A DNA stretch of 64,000 nt from Doryteuthis pealeii (taxonomy: Eukaryota; Mollusca; Cephalopoda; Myopsida; Loliginidae): contig CM042145.1 of the NCBI GenBank assembly GCA_023376005.1, forward strand, positions 57,832,540 through 57,896,539. The letters are read 5' to 3'. Below are positions 9,675-19,573 of this stretch, piece after piece. The position numbers and the translations under genes are program-made. The notes beneath the pieces are model-generated. The model did no database searches and was not told the DNA's origin. It saw only the letters and a program-made list of their open reading frames with translations. The first letter of the stretch is position 1, and every line of letters starts with the position of its first letter.

Positions 9675-10690
9675 GTATTTTGACAGTAAGTTATCATTTA
9701 ACTAGATTTTGTTAAACACCACGGAATATTTCTTCTGATATTTTAGTGAAAACGTTAATCTCCTTATTATTTTTCGTATATCAGGGTCTGATGATATGGA
9801 ATACCTTTTCTACCATCTGGACTCTGATATATTAAAAACAAGAAAATTTAAATGTTTACAATTAAAGATCATTAAGAAGAAATATTCCAATGTCTTTAAC
9901 AAAACCTGTTATATATATAATGTGTGTACTCGTCACAAATTATATATTTTTACATTTCAAGTAACTGATAGCGTGAAAGGCTGCTATTTTTTTAATTAGA
10001 AAATTCTCTTAAGTTTCGAATGTTCAATAAACATTAAAGTACTTATTAAATAGAATAGTTTCATATCGAAGAATTTGAAAATAATTATTTTCCGGATATA
10101 CAATATCTAAAAATTATTTTCAACTCCAACTTTAAAATGGGAATTGCACAGTTCCATATGCTGCATCTATTGCACGACTCTATCACTCTGTCTCTCCGTT
10201 AATCAGTCGTTGTGTGTGTATGCACGCGTGTTATCATTCACACGCGCCCCGCACAGCAACACACTTATTGATTTCAATCGAATAAGAATGGGGATGTGTT
10301 CGCGCGCGGAATTTTGTAAAACTCTTGGAATAAACAAAGCAAAACAAAACAAACAAAAAAAAGAAGTCTTCACAAAAGTTAATATTTAGAATATTATATA
10401 TTTCCTTTACTTGTAATTCTTTTCAAATGTATATATTTATACAGCTAACTTTAACATCTTACCTATCGATCGAAATTAAGTATACTCGCTTTCACGCATT
10501 AGTGGAAGAATAAGAATGAGGCAGCGGATGTTTGCTGTACACATCTTTAAGGAAATGTATAGTACGTTTCTAATGTTCTGGTACGCAAGGGATGTAGCGT
10601 ATGGGGTTTTCAGCCTGTACGGCGGGTTATGATGGTATATTTGACACTCGTGCACCCGGTAGATAAGGGGGTAAAAGAAAACCATACTTC
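9672..10690. other. AT-rich, nothing recognised
   Basis: Small frames of 67-81 codons have no domain features. A slightly GC-richer stretch at 10210-10310 (CACACGCGCCCCGC, GTTCGCGCGCGG) has several CpGs but no gene signature. Confidence 0.45.
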
Positions 10691-10691
10691 T

Positions 10692-10693
10692 GC

Positions 10694-10730
<37 letters not shown>

Positions 10731-10731
10731 T
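10692..10731. repeat. (ATCT)n microsatellite
   Basis: Nine to ten tetranucleotide units. Confidence 0.95.
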
Positions 10732-10849
10732 TCTCATATAACAATTGCAATTTGTTTTCTTACTCCCCACAAAGAATCCATGAAACTGTTAGTTATGGGC
10801 CCGCTGAAGTGGGGATGAGTGAACTACTATTTTAGTATTTCGCACTAGT

Positions 10850-11030
10850 GTACTTTATAAAATCATGAATGCATCTATTCTCCCCACAGCTATGGGTAAA
10901 TAGTAGGACAGTATGGGCTCTTTAGATTTAATAGGGCAACCAATCTATGAGAAAGAAAAGTCTGAATTTAAATCAACTGTAATCCAATTTGATGGATGAC
11001 CTCTTGTCACATTTTGGCCGTGGCGGTAGA
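10850..11030 (+). mobile_element. SINE-A, 5' truncated
   Basis: Starts in the core: CTATGGGTAAATAGTAGGAC, then GGGCTCTTTAG, GGGCAACCAATCTATGAG and CTCTTGTCACATTTTGGCCG. Confidence 0.75.
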
Positions 11031-11216
11031 TTTCGGTAAATACTACATAAATTCGGAAAGGTCAACTTGAGACAAATGTCCGATTGTGACAGGGGCTGAA
11101 GTCCAGGGGTTGCCAGTGAATAAGTGGAAATTAAAATGTTATTTCATCTGTGAATGCTGAATCGATGTGTAAGTACTCTAAGTTATATATTTAAAAATAA
11201 TTCAATTAATATGAAA

Positions 11217-11217
<1 letters not shown>

Positions 11218-11261
<44 letters not shown>

Positions 11262-11262
11262 G
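11218..11262. repeat. (GT)n microsatellite
   Basis: About 17 GT units followed by GTATGTATGTG. Confidence 0.95.
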
Positions 11263-11396
11263 AATATAAATGGAAAAGGTCGATAAACAAGCACAAACAT
11301 TTAATTCATGGGTAAAACTTAATATTTCGTCATTATTTCAGCAAAGATTTCATGAAATGAATGAACTACAAATTTGAAAACGTAGACAATCAGGAA

Positions 11397-11401
<5 letters not shown>

Positions 11402-11456
<55 letters not shown>

Positions 11457-11467
11457 ATAGATATAGT
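11402..11467. repeat. (TA)n with ATAGAT variants
   Basis: TA run decaying into ATAGATATAGAT units. Confidence 0.95.
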
Positions 11468-11528
11468 ATGAAAAAAGTAAAAAGACAAACAGGAATATTT
11501 TTTATATATGTTATTTATTCTCATTTAT

Positions 11529-11529
<1 letters not shown>

Positions 11530-11575
<46 letters not shown>
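11530..11575. repeat. (TA)n microsatellite
   Basis: About 20 TA units. Confidence 0.95.
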
Positions 11576-11578
<3 letters not shown>

Positions 11579-11718
11579 GCAATAGCATAATCTTTACAGA
11601 TCACTGCCGTCCCACACAATCCTATAACCCCACCACCAGAACCTTTCCTCTCAGGAACCCTCAAATGACACTTCAAACTCGCCGACATAGGAAGGACCTC
11701 ATTCTCGTATTATCAGAT

Positions 11719-11752
11719 GGATATATACACACACGTATATATGTATATATAT

Positions 11753-11783
<31 letters not shown>

Positions 11784-12189
11784 CATATATACACACACAT
11801 ATATATATATATACACACATATATGTATATATATATATATACATATGCACACACATATGTGTGTATATACATTTACACACACATATATATTTGTGTGTAT
11901 ATACATATACACACATACATATATGTATATATATATACATATACATACACACATATATATGTATATATATATACATATACATACACACATATATATGTAT
12001 ATATATATACATATACATACACACATATATATGTATATATATATATATATATACACACAGACATATGTATACATATACATATATACACACGTATATGTGT
12101 GTATATATATGTATATGTATACACATATATACACGTATATGTGTGTATATATATGTATATGTATACATATGTGTATATGTATATATATA
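11719..12189. repeat. Compound TA/CA array with 36-bp higher-order unit
   Basis: 470 bp of mixed TA, CA, TG and GTAT. The block starting ACACACATATATATGTATAT recurs at 11947, 11983 and 12019, an exact 36-bp spacing. Long frames on both strands encode Tyr/Ile/His/Thr/Cys repeats only because the sequence lacks stop triplets; they are not genes. Confidence 0.95.
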
Positions 12190-12193
12190 GTAC

Positions 12194-12473
12194 GAAGCGC
12201 GTGGTGTAATGGTTAAAGTCATGGGAAATGGACTCGTCGCCCCGAGTTCAAATCCTGGGCGTGGTAATTGGATTTCACTTAGCGCTAATACCCTTGAGAA
12301 AGGTATTAATCCTACTCTCCCTCCAGCTATGGGTAAATAGTAGGACAGACTGAGCTCTTTAACCTTGGTTGGGCAACCGGTCTAGGAGAAGGAAAACTCT
12401 GAATTAAAACCTGGTAAACTCTGCTTAAGAAATTGACCTTGTGTCACATCCTACTCGTGCGGAGGGGTTGGTA
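12194..12473 (+). mobile_element. SINE-A, full length
   Basis: GTGGTGTAATGGTTAAAGTC and CCGAGTTCAAATCCTGGGCG give intact A and B boxes of the tRNA-Val-like head. The full core and TGTCACATCCTACTCGTGCG tail follow, running into (AT)n. The GTGGTAATTGGATTTCACTT linker is shared with the copy at 29.8 kb, defining a subfamily. Confidence 0.9.
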
Positions 12474-12543
12474 AATATATATATATATATGTGTGTATAT
12501 ATACATATACACACACGCATATATGTATATATATACATATATA
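12474..12543. repeat. TA/CA microsatellite
   Basis: Mixed AT and CA units between two SINEs. Confidence 0.9.
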
Positions 12544-12800
12544 AAGTAAGTAAAGTAAAGTAAAGTCGTCGGGGCGGCCTAAAGTCGGTATCAGCCAGCT
12601 TGCGAGGGAGTCTATCCCCTTTTCAATAGCGCTAGACCAAGGAGATTGTTTTGGCGTCTGTGGTGGAGCACCACACCTACCATCCTTACTTTACCGCACA
12701 GATCCCTGTGCTACTCATACGCTGAGTTGGCGAGGACCGGTATCGAACTAGGAACCTTGTGTTTTCAAGCCGAATGCTCTACCGACTGAGCCTTCCCGGA
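12543..12800 (-). mobile_element. SINE-B, full length
   Basis: Plus strand begins with the AAGTAAAGTAAAG tail then GTCGTCGGGGCGGCCTAAAG and ends at CTCTACCGACTGAGC, the complemented A box. The B-box complement is GGTATCGAACTAGGAACC. The AGCTCCTTA spacing block is partly deleted. Confidence 0.9.
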
Positions 12801-12810
12801 CAAAACACAC

Positions 12811-12813
<3 letters not shown>

Positions 12814-12891
<78 letters not shown>
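12814..12891. repeat. (TA)n microsatellite
   Basis: About 38 TA units. Confidence 0.95.
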
Positions 12892-12894
<3 letters not shown>

Positions 12895-12989
12895 TTTAGG
12901 TCCAAACAAATTCTAAAAGTCTATATTAATCTTCATTCTAAAAGAATAAATAGGTCAAGTTAACATTTTCGCCTTAATATTTCAGCTTT

Positions 12990-13450
12990 TAAAAAAAAAA
13001 AACAAACGTGAAAAACAGTGGTAACTTTTACCTACAAGTTTTCCGAGTTACGAGCTGTCACTTGGTCGACATGTTTGCTTTGTGTTGAGATCTAAAATTT
13101 GAGGTACGAGCGAGCTTAATATACACTTTTATTAATAAATTCACTAAAAACATTTAAGTTTCCAAATTTAATAAACCAAAGAAAAATATTTATTAAAAAA
13201 TAAGCATTAAAACATTGCAGCACATAATTCATTACATTCTATTTTTATTATTTTAAAAGCAAGACAGTGCTATTTTTCTTATTCAAACAAATCAAACAAA
13301 ACCAATTAGCGTGTTTTTTTTTTGGGTTGGGTGGGTACGGATTAATGGCATTTCAGTTCACTTGAATAGGGAAAATTGATTTGACATACGAGGAAATTTG
13401 GTTACGAGTGGAACGAATTAAACTCGTAAATTAGTGTACCACTGAACTTG
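12990..13450. mobile_element. DNA-transposon remnant with TACGAG-rich ends (tentative)
   Basis: The right end reads ACTCGTAAATTAGTGTACCA with TTACGAGTGGAACGAATTAA; the left part has CCGAGTTACGAGCTGTCAC and GAGGTACGAGCGAGC. This resembles a widespread terminal-inverted-repeat family starting near CAGTGGTACCTCGA/TTTACGAG. Orientation and exact ends are not clear, and no transposase is visible. Confidence 0.45.
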
Positions 13451-13711
13451 AAACAGAGAAATTGTTACATGCACCCCCTTCCAATTTTCCGTTACTATAA
13501 AAAGAAAATCTCAACTGATGACGTATGAAGGTTCATTCAATTTTACACATGTAATAATATCACACACACAAAATCAATGAACCGTTCCGTTGTCGGTAAA
13601 TGTTCTAACTCTGCAAGTCTAAAAGAGGAACACCAGCCATTTAAAAACGAGTGTCAATTTTGTGGTGCCTCGTTTTCTTAAAAAAAAAAGGAAAGAAATA
13701 TATTTATTTGT

Positions 13712-13943
13712 CCGAGGTGTGTCATAAAAGTAGCGAGATTGAAGCTGTATTTACCAAGATAGGAATGAACAATAAATGTAACGTTAATTTTTTTTTCAGA
13801 ATACAAGGTGAGTCAAAAGGTACAGATTTTAAAGCTGTATTTACCTAGATAGAAATGAAGAATGAATGGAACGTTAATTTTTCAGAATACAAGATGAGTA
13901 AAAAAGTACCCCAAATCTTGATACTTTTTTTTGACACACCTTG
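13712..13943. mobile_element. Tandemly repeated terminal-repeat element
   Basis: GAGGTGTGTCATAAAAGTAG (13714), CAAGGTGAGTCAAAAGGTAC (13804) and CAAGATGAGTAAAAAAGTAC (13889) are direct copies about 85-92 bp apart. Between them GCTGTATTTACC..ACGTTAATTTTT..CAGAATA repeats twice. The inverted partner ACTTTTTTTTGACACACCTT closes the array at 13924-13943. Looks like a MITE with its internal part duplicated in tandem. Confidence 0.6.
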
Positions 13944-13954
13944 AATATAGTTCA

Positions 13955-14030
13955 TGAAGTGGCCTATTGTCGATATCAGCCTAACAGCAAAGGAGTCTAT
14001 CCTCTTTTCCCTAGCGCTAGACCAAAAATC
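13955..14030 (-). mobile_element. SINE-B 3' fragment
   Basis: GTGGCCTATTGTCGATATCAG and CTAGCGCTAGACCAA match the end of SINE-B; the head is replaced by a family D unit. Confidence 0.7.
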
Positions 14031-14043
14031 TCAGACAAAAATC

Positions 14044-14190
14044 TGGTGTCGTAGTGTAATGGTTAGCAATTCTAGTCTCTCATACCCATTATTATTGAAT
14101 AGTGAGTTCGATTCTCACTGGATGCCTCATACTTGTAAACTTGTTACATCTTGTCCGTGGTGAACAGTTTGGATAAATACCTATCTCATC
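14044..14190 (+). mobile_element. Family D tRNA-like unit
   Basis: TCGTAGTGTAATGGTTAGCA and AGTGAGTTCGATTCTCACTG form an A/B-box pair with a perfect GTGAG/CTCAC T-arm. Sits between two SINE-B pieces. Confidence 0.65.
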
Positions 14191-14198
14191 TTGGATCG

Positions 14199-14438
14199 TC
14201 GTCGTCGGGGCAGCCTAATATCGGTATCAGCCAGACAACGAAGGAGTCTATCCCATTTTCACTAGCGCTAGACCAAGGAGATTATTTTAGCATCTTAGGT
14301 GGAGCACCACACCTACCATCAGCTCATCTCTTTACCGCACAGATCCCTATGCTACTCATACGCTGAGTTGGCGGGGACCGGTATCGAACCAAGAACCTTG
14401 TGATTCCTAGCCGAACGCTCTACCGACTGAGCTGAACC
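14199..14438 (-). mobile_element. SINE-B, full length
   Basis: From GTCGTCGGGGCAGCCTAATA to CTCTACCGACTGAGCTGAACC. A and B boxes intact on the minus strand. Confidence 0.9.
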
Positions 14439-14527
14439 GGTAAACGCAAACATGTTAATCAAAAAGAAAAGAAAAAAATATACAAGTTACGTTCCGAAGA
14501 AAATATTTTATTTCATTTTTCTCAATT

Positions 14528-15165
14528 ATATTGCGTTAGAATACACCGACTGCACCTCTGCAGAGGGGTAAGACTCCCCCAAATTGGGCCACCTGTTGGT
14601 CGTGGGTGGCGACCCGTGATGCTTAAAGATGGAGTCTTGGTGGATGAGCAGTCAATGACATGCAACACTCCACTTCGACCCTTACTTAGGCTAGACGGGC
14701 GGTCGGAGAGGCCCCCTCCGATCAATCGGCTGGTCACGTCAAGCCCTAGCACCTATATGATTTTCCCAACCCTATTGCCCTTATGGCAAGCCCCAATCCA
14801 TTTTATCATATAGGTGCTAGAAGGCGGTGGCTGAGGGTCTACATGTCCTGGGAATTACGTTAAACTCTATCTGATGGAGGAGTTCCAGTTTTTGAGGTTT
14901 TGGGAATGTGGAGCACCCCTTTATCACCATTGCTCCCTGGTCCACTCTGGCCTGGAGTGGCAGTACCTGTTAGGGTCCCATATATGGGTTAAATAGAAAA
15001 CATGAGTTTATAAACAAAATTGTATTATCCATTAAAAATGAAATTATTTCAAAACTTTGTCGGCATTAAACATTTTCGAATACCAAATTAACAATAGAAG
15101 TATTCGGCATAAAATAACCCAAGGGGGTTGACATGCCGTAAAACCCAAGCAACCAAACAACCTCA
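14528..15165 (+). mobile_element. Family C element, near full length
   Basis: Blocks in order: GCACCTCTGCAGAGGGGTAA (5' hairpin), GTGGGTGGCGACCCGTGATG, TCCGATCAATCGGCTGGTCA, CTAGCACCTATATGA, CCACTCTGGCCTGGAGTGG, ACCTGTTAGGGTCCCATAT and GGGTTAAATAG. It ends with GGCATAAAATAACCCAAGGG and GGTTGACATGCCGTAAAACC. No coding sequence identified. About 40 bp is inserted or duplicated near 15070-15100. Confidence 0.8.
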
Positions 15166-15177
15166 ATTATATTGCCT

Positions 15178-15645
15178 AGCAAAAAACAAAGCACCCTCCG
15201 GGCAATGTAAAAATTATTTTTTGAAAGATATTGTCAGAGGGGGTGGGAGTTAAAAGTTCAATGTAAAAGAGTTTGTAAAAGAGTAAGTAAAATCAGCAAA
15301 TTTATTAAAAGAGTAAAAAAAGAAAGAAAAAAAAAAAGAAAAAATTAAATGAAATAAAAAAATTTGAAATGGGAATTTAGTTCTGATAACTTCAAATATA
15401 TATTAGATTAAAAATATATATACACATATATAATACCGGTAATGTATTTATTAAAACTTATTTGAATCAATAATGTGGACCGTCTAAGGTTGCATAATCA
15501 AATTTTTTAGTGTATTTATTCTATGTTATGACGGTTTTGGGTAATGTGACGTAAGCAGTGACGTAGTTTCGGCTACTGACAAATAGAGACCTAATCTCCA
15601 CTATTAATAGATTGTAAGAATAATCTTTACAACATGTTTCAGTTT
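15178..15645 (+). mobile_element. Family K element, copy 1
   Basis: CACCCTCCGGGCAATGTAAAA, TAAATGAAATAAAAAAATT, GTGACGTAAGCAGTGACGTA and ACAAATAGAGACCTAATCTC occur in the same order at 40.76-41.29 kb. Internal length differs. Class unknown. Two TGACGTA half-sites resemble CREB/ATF sites. Confidence 0.6.
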
Positions 15646-16365
15646 GTATTATATGGGAAAAGGATACAATTATTTCCAGATTGCAGCAAATCACCATTAG
15701 TTTTTCAATAATAAAACTAATTCTATAATTATTACAGATTTTATAAAGGAAGTCTGAGTGCCCCTCTGTTAGGGGGTGGGGTGGAAAATTGTCCCCTTAT
15801 AAATCCGACCTTGCCTGTAAACAGTTTTATTTGGATTTTGGATAATTTTCAATTTAATATTTCTCTTTGGTTATTGTCTACAATCTTTATTTTTCTGCGA
15901 AATGTGTACCAATTTAGTAGCCCAACGAGACTTAGGTAACAATTTATAAGTCCAATAATAACGATATATCGACATGAATATTATTTTTTTTTATTTGATG
16001 GTTGGTGGTGTTGTCAGAGTCGGTATATTGAAGAGCTTGAGGTGGTTTAATATTTTTAATTGATTTAAAAAAAAAATTGATTTCTACTTTTTTTTTCAAA
16101 AGCTTACTTCTTCATAAAATCAATAATGTTCTGTTTGCTAGTAATCTAGTCATTCAATATTCATCGATGGTTTTATTATTGAATCACTGACATTTGATTA
16201 CCCCATTCTTTAGAGCAACTTAAAATCTAGCGCAAAATGGAATATTACACTTGTTACGTTTGTCTAATAAATCATTTCTAGTTACATAAGTGTAAAAAAA
16301 AAAAGAAAAGAAAAAGGAGCGTATGTAAAAAAAAATAAAAAAATAAAAAAATAAATCGGTTCAGT
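15646..16365. other. AT-rich, nothing recognised
   Basis: A and T runs and no family match except short phrases. Confidence 0.4.
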
Positions 16366-16367
16366 GA

Positions 16368-16430
16368 CATATGGTTGGTTGGTTGGATGTTACGGCACAT
16401 CAACCCTTAGGTTATTTTATGCCGAAGATA
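16368..16430 (-). repeat. 3' hairpin module, solo
   Basis: Reverse complement CTTCGGCATAAAATAACC..GGGTTGATGTGCCGTAAC carries the GGCAT/(A/G)TGCC stem found at family C ends. Confidence 0.7.
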
Positions 16431-16494
16431 TTTTGTTTGATACATTATTGTTGGATATTCAATTTTTAAAAATGTACAAAAATGTACAAAAAAT

Positions 16495-16516
16495 CTCGGT
16501 CTTTTTTGACACACCT

Positions 16517-16550
<34 letters not shown>
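16495..16550. repeat. Terminal-repeat motif plus (TA)n
   Basis: TCTTTTTTGACACACCTTGTG matches the closing inverted repeat at 13.92 kb, followed by (TA)n to 16550. Confidence 0.6.
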
Positions 16551-16553
<3 letters not shown>

Positions 16554-16639
16554 TTCAAAACTATGTAATAACTTTTCCTTTGTAATTGTAAATAATTTTC
16601 TTTTATGTCGGTTCCTAAAAATCTGAAAGATTGTTAGTG

Positions 16640-16800
16640 TTTAATATCGAATCAAGGGTAGGTATTTACCCAAATCCGTTCGCCACCGATAGAATGTTAC
16701 ACAAGGTCACACTTATGGGGCATCCAGCGAGGATCGAACTCACTATTCAGTAGTAATGAATCTGCAAGACTATCTTGCTAACCATTACACCAAGGTGAGA
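16640..16800 (-). mobile_element. Family D head joined to SINE-A-like tail
   Basis: Reverse complement: CCTTGGTGTAATGGTTAGCA, TGAGTTCGATCCTCGCTGG, then GACCTTGTGTAACATTCTAT and ATTTGGGTAAATACC. This links the D head to the tail type otherwise seen on SINE-A. Confidence 0.7.
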
Positions 16801-17540
16801 CAAATAACCCGTATCAATAAATCAAAATGTCTAAGTACTAGATTCCTGCTGGAAACTTTGAAATGTTTTTTTGAAAATATTGATAATTTATTTTATCGGA
16901 TTCGGGTCCCAAAATCAAAGTTACCTGTCGCTCAAATTTCCTTGAAATATATCCAGCTGGAATCGAAATGCAATAAGCATCCAAAATTACCTCCCGTGGT
17001 TCTCCTTTTAACCGCTAGGTGGCGTTTCCAAGGAGTAATCGCAAAACCATTTTTTTTCTCTTTGTATTGTTCGCTTGAACATGCAACACGTATATTTTGC
17101 ATTCTTCTGTCTACGTGAAAGAGGGAACTTTTTGCCCCCCCCCCCAACTTATAATAACACCGCAGCAACATGTAAGTCAACACTCTTTCTTCTTTAACTA
17201 CAGGAACATATTTAATACTAAAGAATTTCTCCTTAACCAACAACTATAGAAACAAACAAATTTCTTCTTAAAAAAAAACTACACAGAACTTTTCTACTTA
17301 TACAACAATATATAAACTTTATTCCACTGTTTGTTATTTTCTTCTTTAAGTTTTGGTCAATAATAAATATTTTGTTCTTGTTAAATCGTCGTGAATAGTT
17401 TTACTTACATATCCCACACAGGATACATTTTATTTACAAACAGGTTTTTAACAAATGTATTCAGGTTAATTTCGATTTTAACTAAATTGTAATAACGAAC
17501 AATCAACTAAGAACATTGGAGACTAATTTTTTTCTTTCCA
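16801..17540. other. Mostly unique sequence
   Basis: No repeat family recognised at 16930-17120, which is less AT-rich than its surroundings. Overlapping frames on both strands (120 and 103 codons) lack any known domain. Poly-C at 17137-17146. Confidence 0.4.
17012..17024. promoter_or_regulatory. CTCF-like motif
   Basis: CCGCTAGGTGGCG agrees with the animal CTCF core (CC-N-C/G-N-AGGTGGC) at nearly every informative position. It lies in non-repetitive sequence. One motif hit in 64 kb can be chance. Confidence 0.35.
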
Positions 17541-17548
17541 AGAAAAAA

Positions 17549-17775
17549 ATGTCGGAGGTAGAAAAGCGTTATAGCACGTTTGTTGGAGAATCGCTAGCAA
17601 CATTTGCTGCAATACGTTATCAGCAACTCTTGGAAGCTCGGCAATTCTATATATTGATGGACCATAAGTCTTTATTGGGGGGGGGGGACCATGGAGTCCT
17701 CTTTTTTTTTAAAAGTACTCCCACAGGAAATTCGCCAAATTGACTACATCCTCCAATTCACGTCAGACAGTGTTT
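17549..17775 (+). pseudogene. Ty3/gypsy RNase H relic
   Basis: The frame from the ATG at 17549 reads MSEVEKRYSTF..ESLATFAAIR..LLEARQF..DHKSL. This matches the RT/RNase H connection of Ty3/gypsy Pol (ERRYS-F-REL-A---AIR---LEGR-F---TDHK-L). The catalytic Asp of the usual TDH triplet is kept (MDH). After a poly-G tract the frame breaks, and a shifted frame resumes QEIRQIDYILQFTSD, the next conserved gypsy block. No LTRs, integrase or other Pol parts adjoin. The poly-G and poly-T expansions explain the frame loss. A dead fragment. Confidence 0.8.
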
Positions 17776-17883
17776 AGCCCCCTTTACGTACGTTATTTGT
17801 TTTTTGTTTTTCAGAAAAAAACATTGCTATGGTCGACTCTTCTTGAAAAAAGGAATGCATGACCACGTCCTTATCCCTCTCAA

Positions 17884-18150
17884 TGGAGGGTTACTTAGTG
17901 TAATGGTTATCGTCATAGGAAATGAAATCGGCGACCCAAGTTCAAATCATGGACTAGGCTGTTTGCGTTTCACGCTAATGTACTTGAGAAAGGCATGGAT
18001 CTATCTGTCTCCTCTATATGGGGAAATATTGGCGCAGACTGTGTTCATTAGTCTTGGAAAACTCTGACTGCAAACCAGCCGTACTCCGCTTAAAATTGTC
18101 CTTGTGCCGCATCTTGCTCATTGTGGAGAAACGGAGTAAATACTTACAGG
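17884..18150 (+). mobile_element. SINE-A
   Basis: CTTAGTGTAATGGTTATCGTC and CCAAGTTCAAATCATGGAC form the head, closest here to a tRNA-Val A box. The core is diverged (CGCTAATGTACTTGAGAAAG) and the tail GTGCCGCATCTTGCTCATTG. Confidence 0.85.
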
Positions 18151-18584
18151 TGTATGATAGTACTATGGAGATAGTGTTTCATTCGTATTTGTATCTTATC
18201 TCCAATATATTTGGTTCTTCTTTCTTGTGGGTTGGTAAGCTGAAATGGAATTTAGGAAAAGAAGCGAAGGAACAGAGACGAGGATGACTTTAGAGTAAGA
18301 CCTTTATTAGCGGGTTCACACTATTTCGTTGAGGGGGAATATTTTCTCGAGCAAGTCAATAGGTATTTCCTTTTCAAAGTCTTGGAGTAAAAAGGGCTGA
18401 GAGACCTTTTTGGCGCCAAGAATTCGGGGGGGGGGCGCATGCTCAGAAGGCTCTTCCAGTCTGAAACCTTCTACTTTTTTGTGTCTTTTTTATTTTTTTC
18501 TATATTTAATTTAATTTTGTTTACTTTTGTTTTATCTATTTATATTTGGTTTAATTTTATTTTGATTAATCCCCAAAGTACCTT

Positions 18585-18755
18585 TTGGAAAGGCATGATT
18601 CCCTCTCTTCTCTTCAGTTACGGGTAAATAGTCGATTGTTTAGCCTTTGTAAAGCAACCTGTCTAGGGAAAGGAAAACTCTGAATCAGAACTAGTTGTAC
18701 TCCGCTTAAAAAACTGACCCCGTGTCACATCATGCCCTCACCCCCAATTATGTTT
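18585..18755 (+). mobile_element. SINE-A, 5' truncated
   Basis: From AAAGGCATGATTCCCTCTC through CGGGTAAATAGTCGA, AGCAACCTGTCTAGGG and CGTGTCACATCATGCCC. Confidence 0.7.
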
Positions 18756-19573
18756 TTTCTTCTTAAATTAAATACGATGATAACTACGATTACAAACAAC
18801 AAATTTGAAAATTAGTTTTGCCAAGTATTTGTTTCTCGTCTTTAGAATTGTGGAGATGGCGGCTTCCTGGCTTGATATTCTTTTCATCCGAAATTGAGTC
18901 GATAAAGACCATTTATCTACCGTTGATTTAGAAGTAATCATTTATTCTTGTAACCAAAGTTAGCTTACTAGATCGCTCTGTTAATCAAAGTATCTCAGCT
19001 CAATCAATCGACACACAAAACATTCAGCGCATTAAATTTGGCGAAACATAACGGATTTTTACGCATAATCAAAATGATTGTCAATTATACTTAATTGCAA
19101 CAGATAAAGAGAATCATTAGATACGAGAAATAGAATTAAGTATATTACGATGAACACATACAACAATCATTTGCATGAATAAAGAAACAAGACTTAGTGA
19201 TAAATCGGTTGAGAGGTTCACTTAGCAGATAAAAAGGGCAATATAAACGTTGAGTCAGGTACTACAGTATTCTCTCTGTAGGGAGACAATGATAAATAGT
19301 TGACTCCCTTGAAAAATGGGTGTGTCTATTTGGTGGCTTATAGACAGCCGGATGACAGTCCCAGAAATCCTTTCTTGTTTTATTTTGCCTCTGTTCTTTG
19401 ACCAGTCGCCGTCTTTTGCTCTCGCTAGAACCCTTTGACTTTCCATCATTATCAAGTAAGACTTTTTTCTGTACTTGTACCCATTTGACACACTGCTTGT
19501 TCATAGAACAATGTCTATTTTATCTGTTAGGACACATTTTTATGTTCTCTTCAATCCTACTTGTATGTATATA
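18756..19573. other. No repeat recognised; ATGGCGGC motif
   Basis: GAGATGGCGGCTTCC at 18854-18868 resembles a YY1 site overlapping an initiator ATG, but the frame stops after 13 codons. Other frames up to 98 codons have no domain. Confidence 0.4.

Noticed and set aside
11665..12222. Long frames on both strands (up to 183 codons) rich in Tyr, Ile, His and Thr
   Set aside because: They are translations of TA/CA microsatellite in every frame; no start context or domain.
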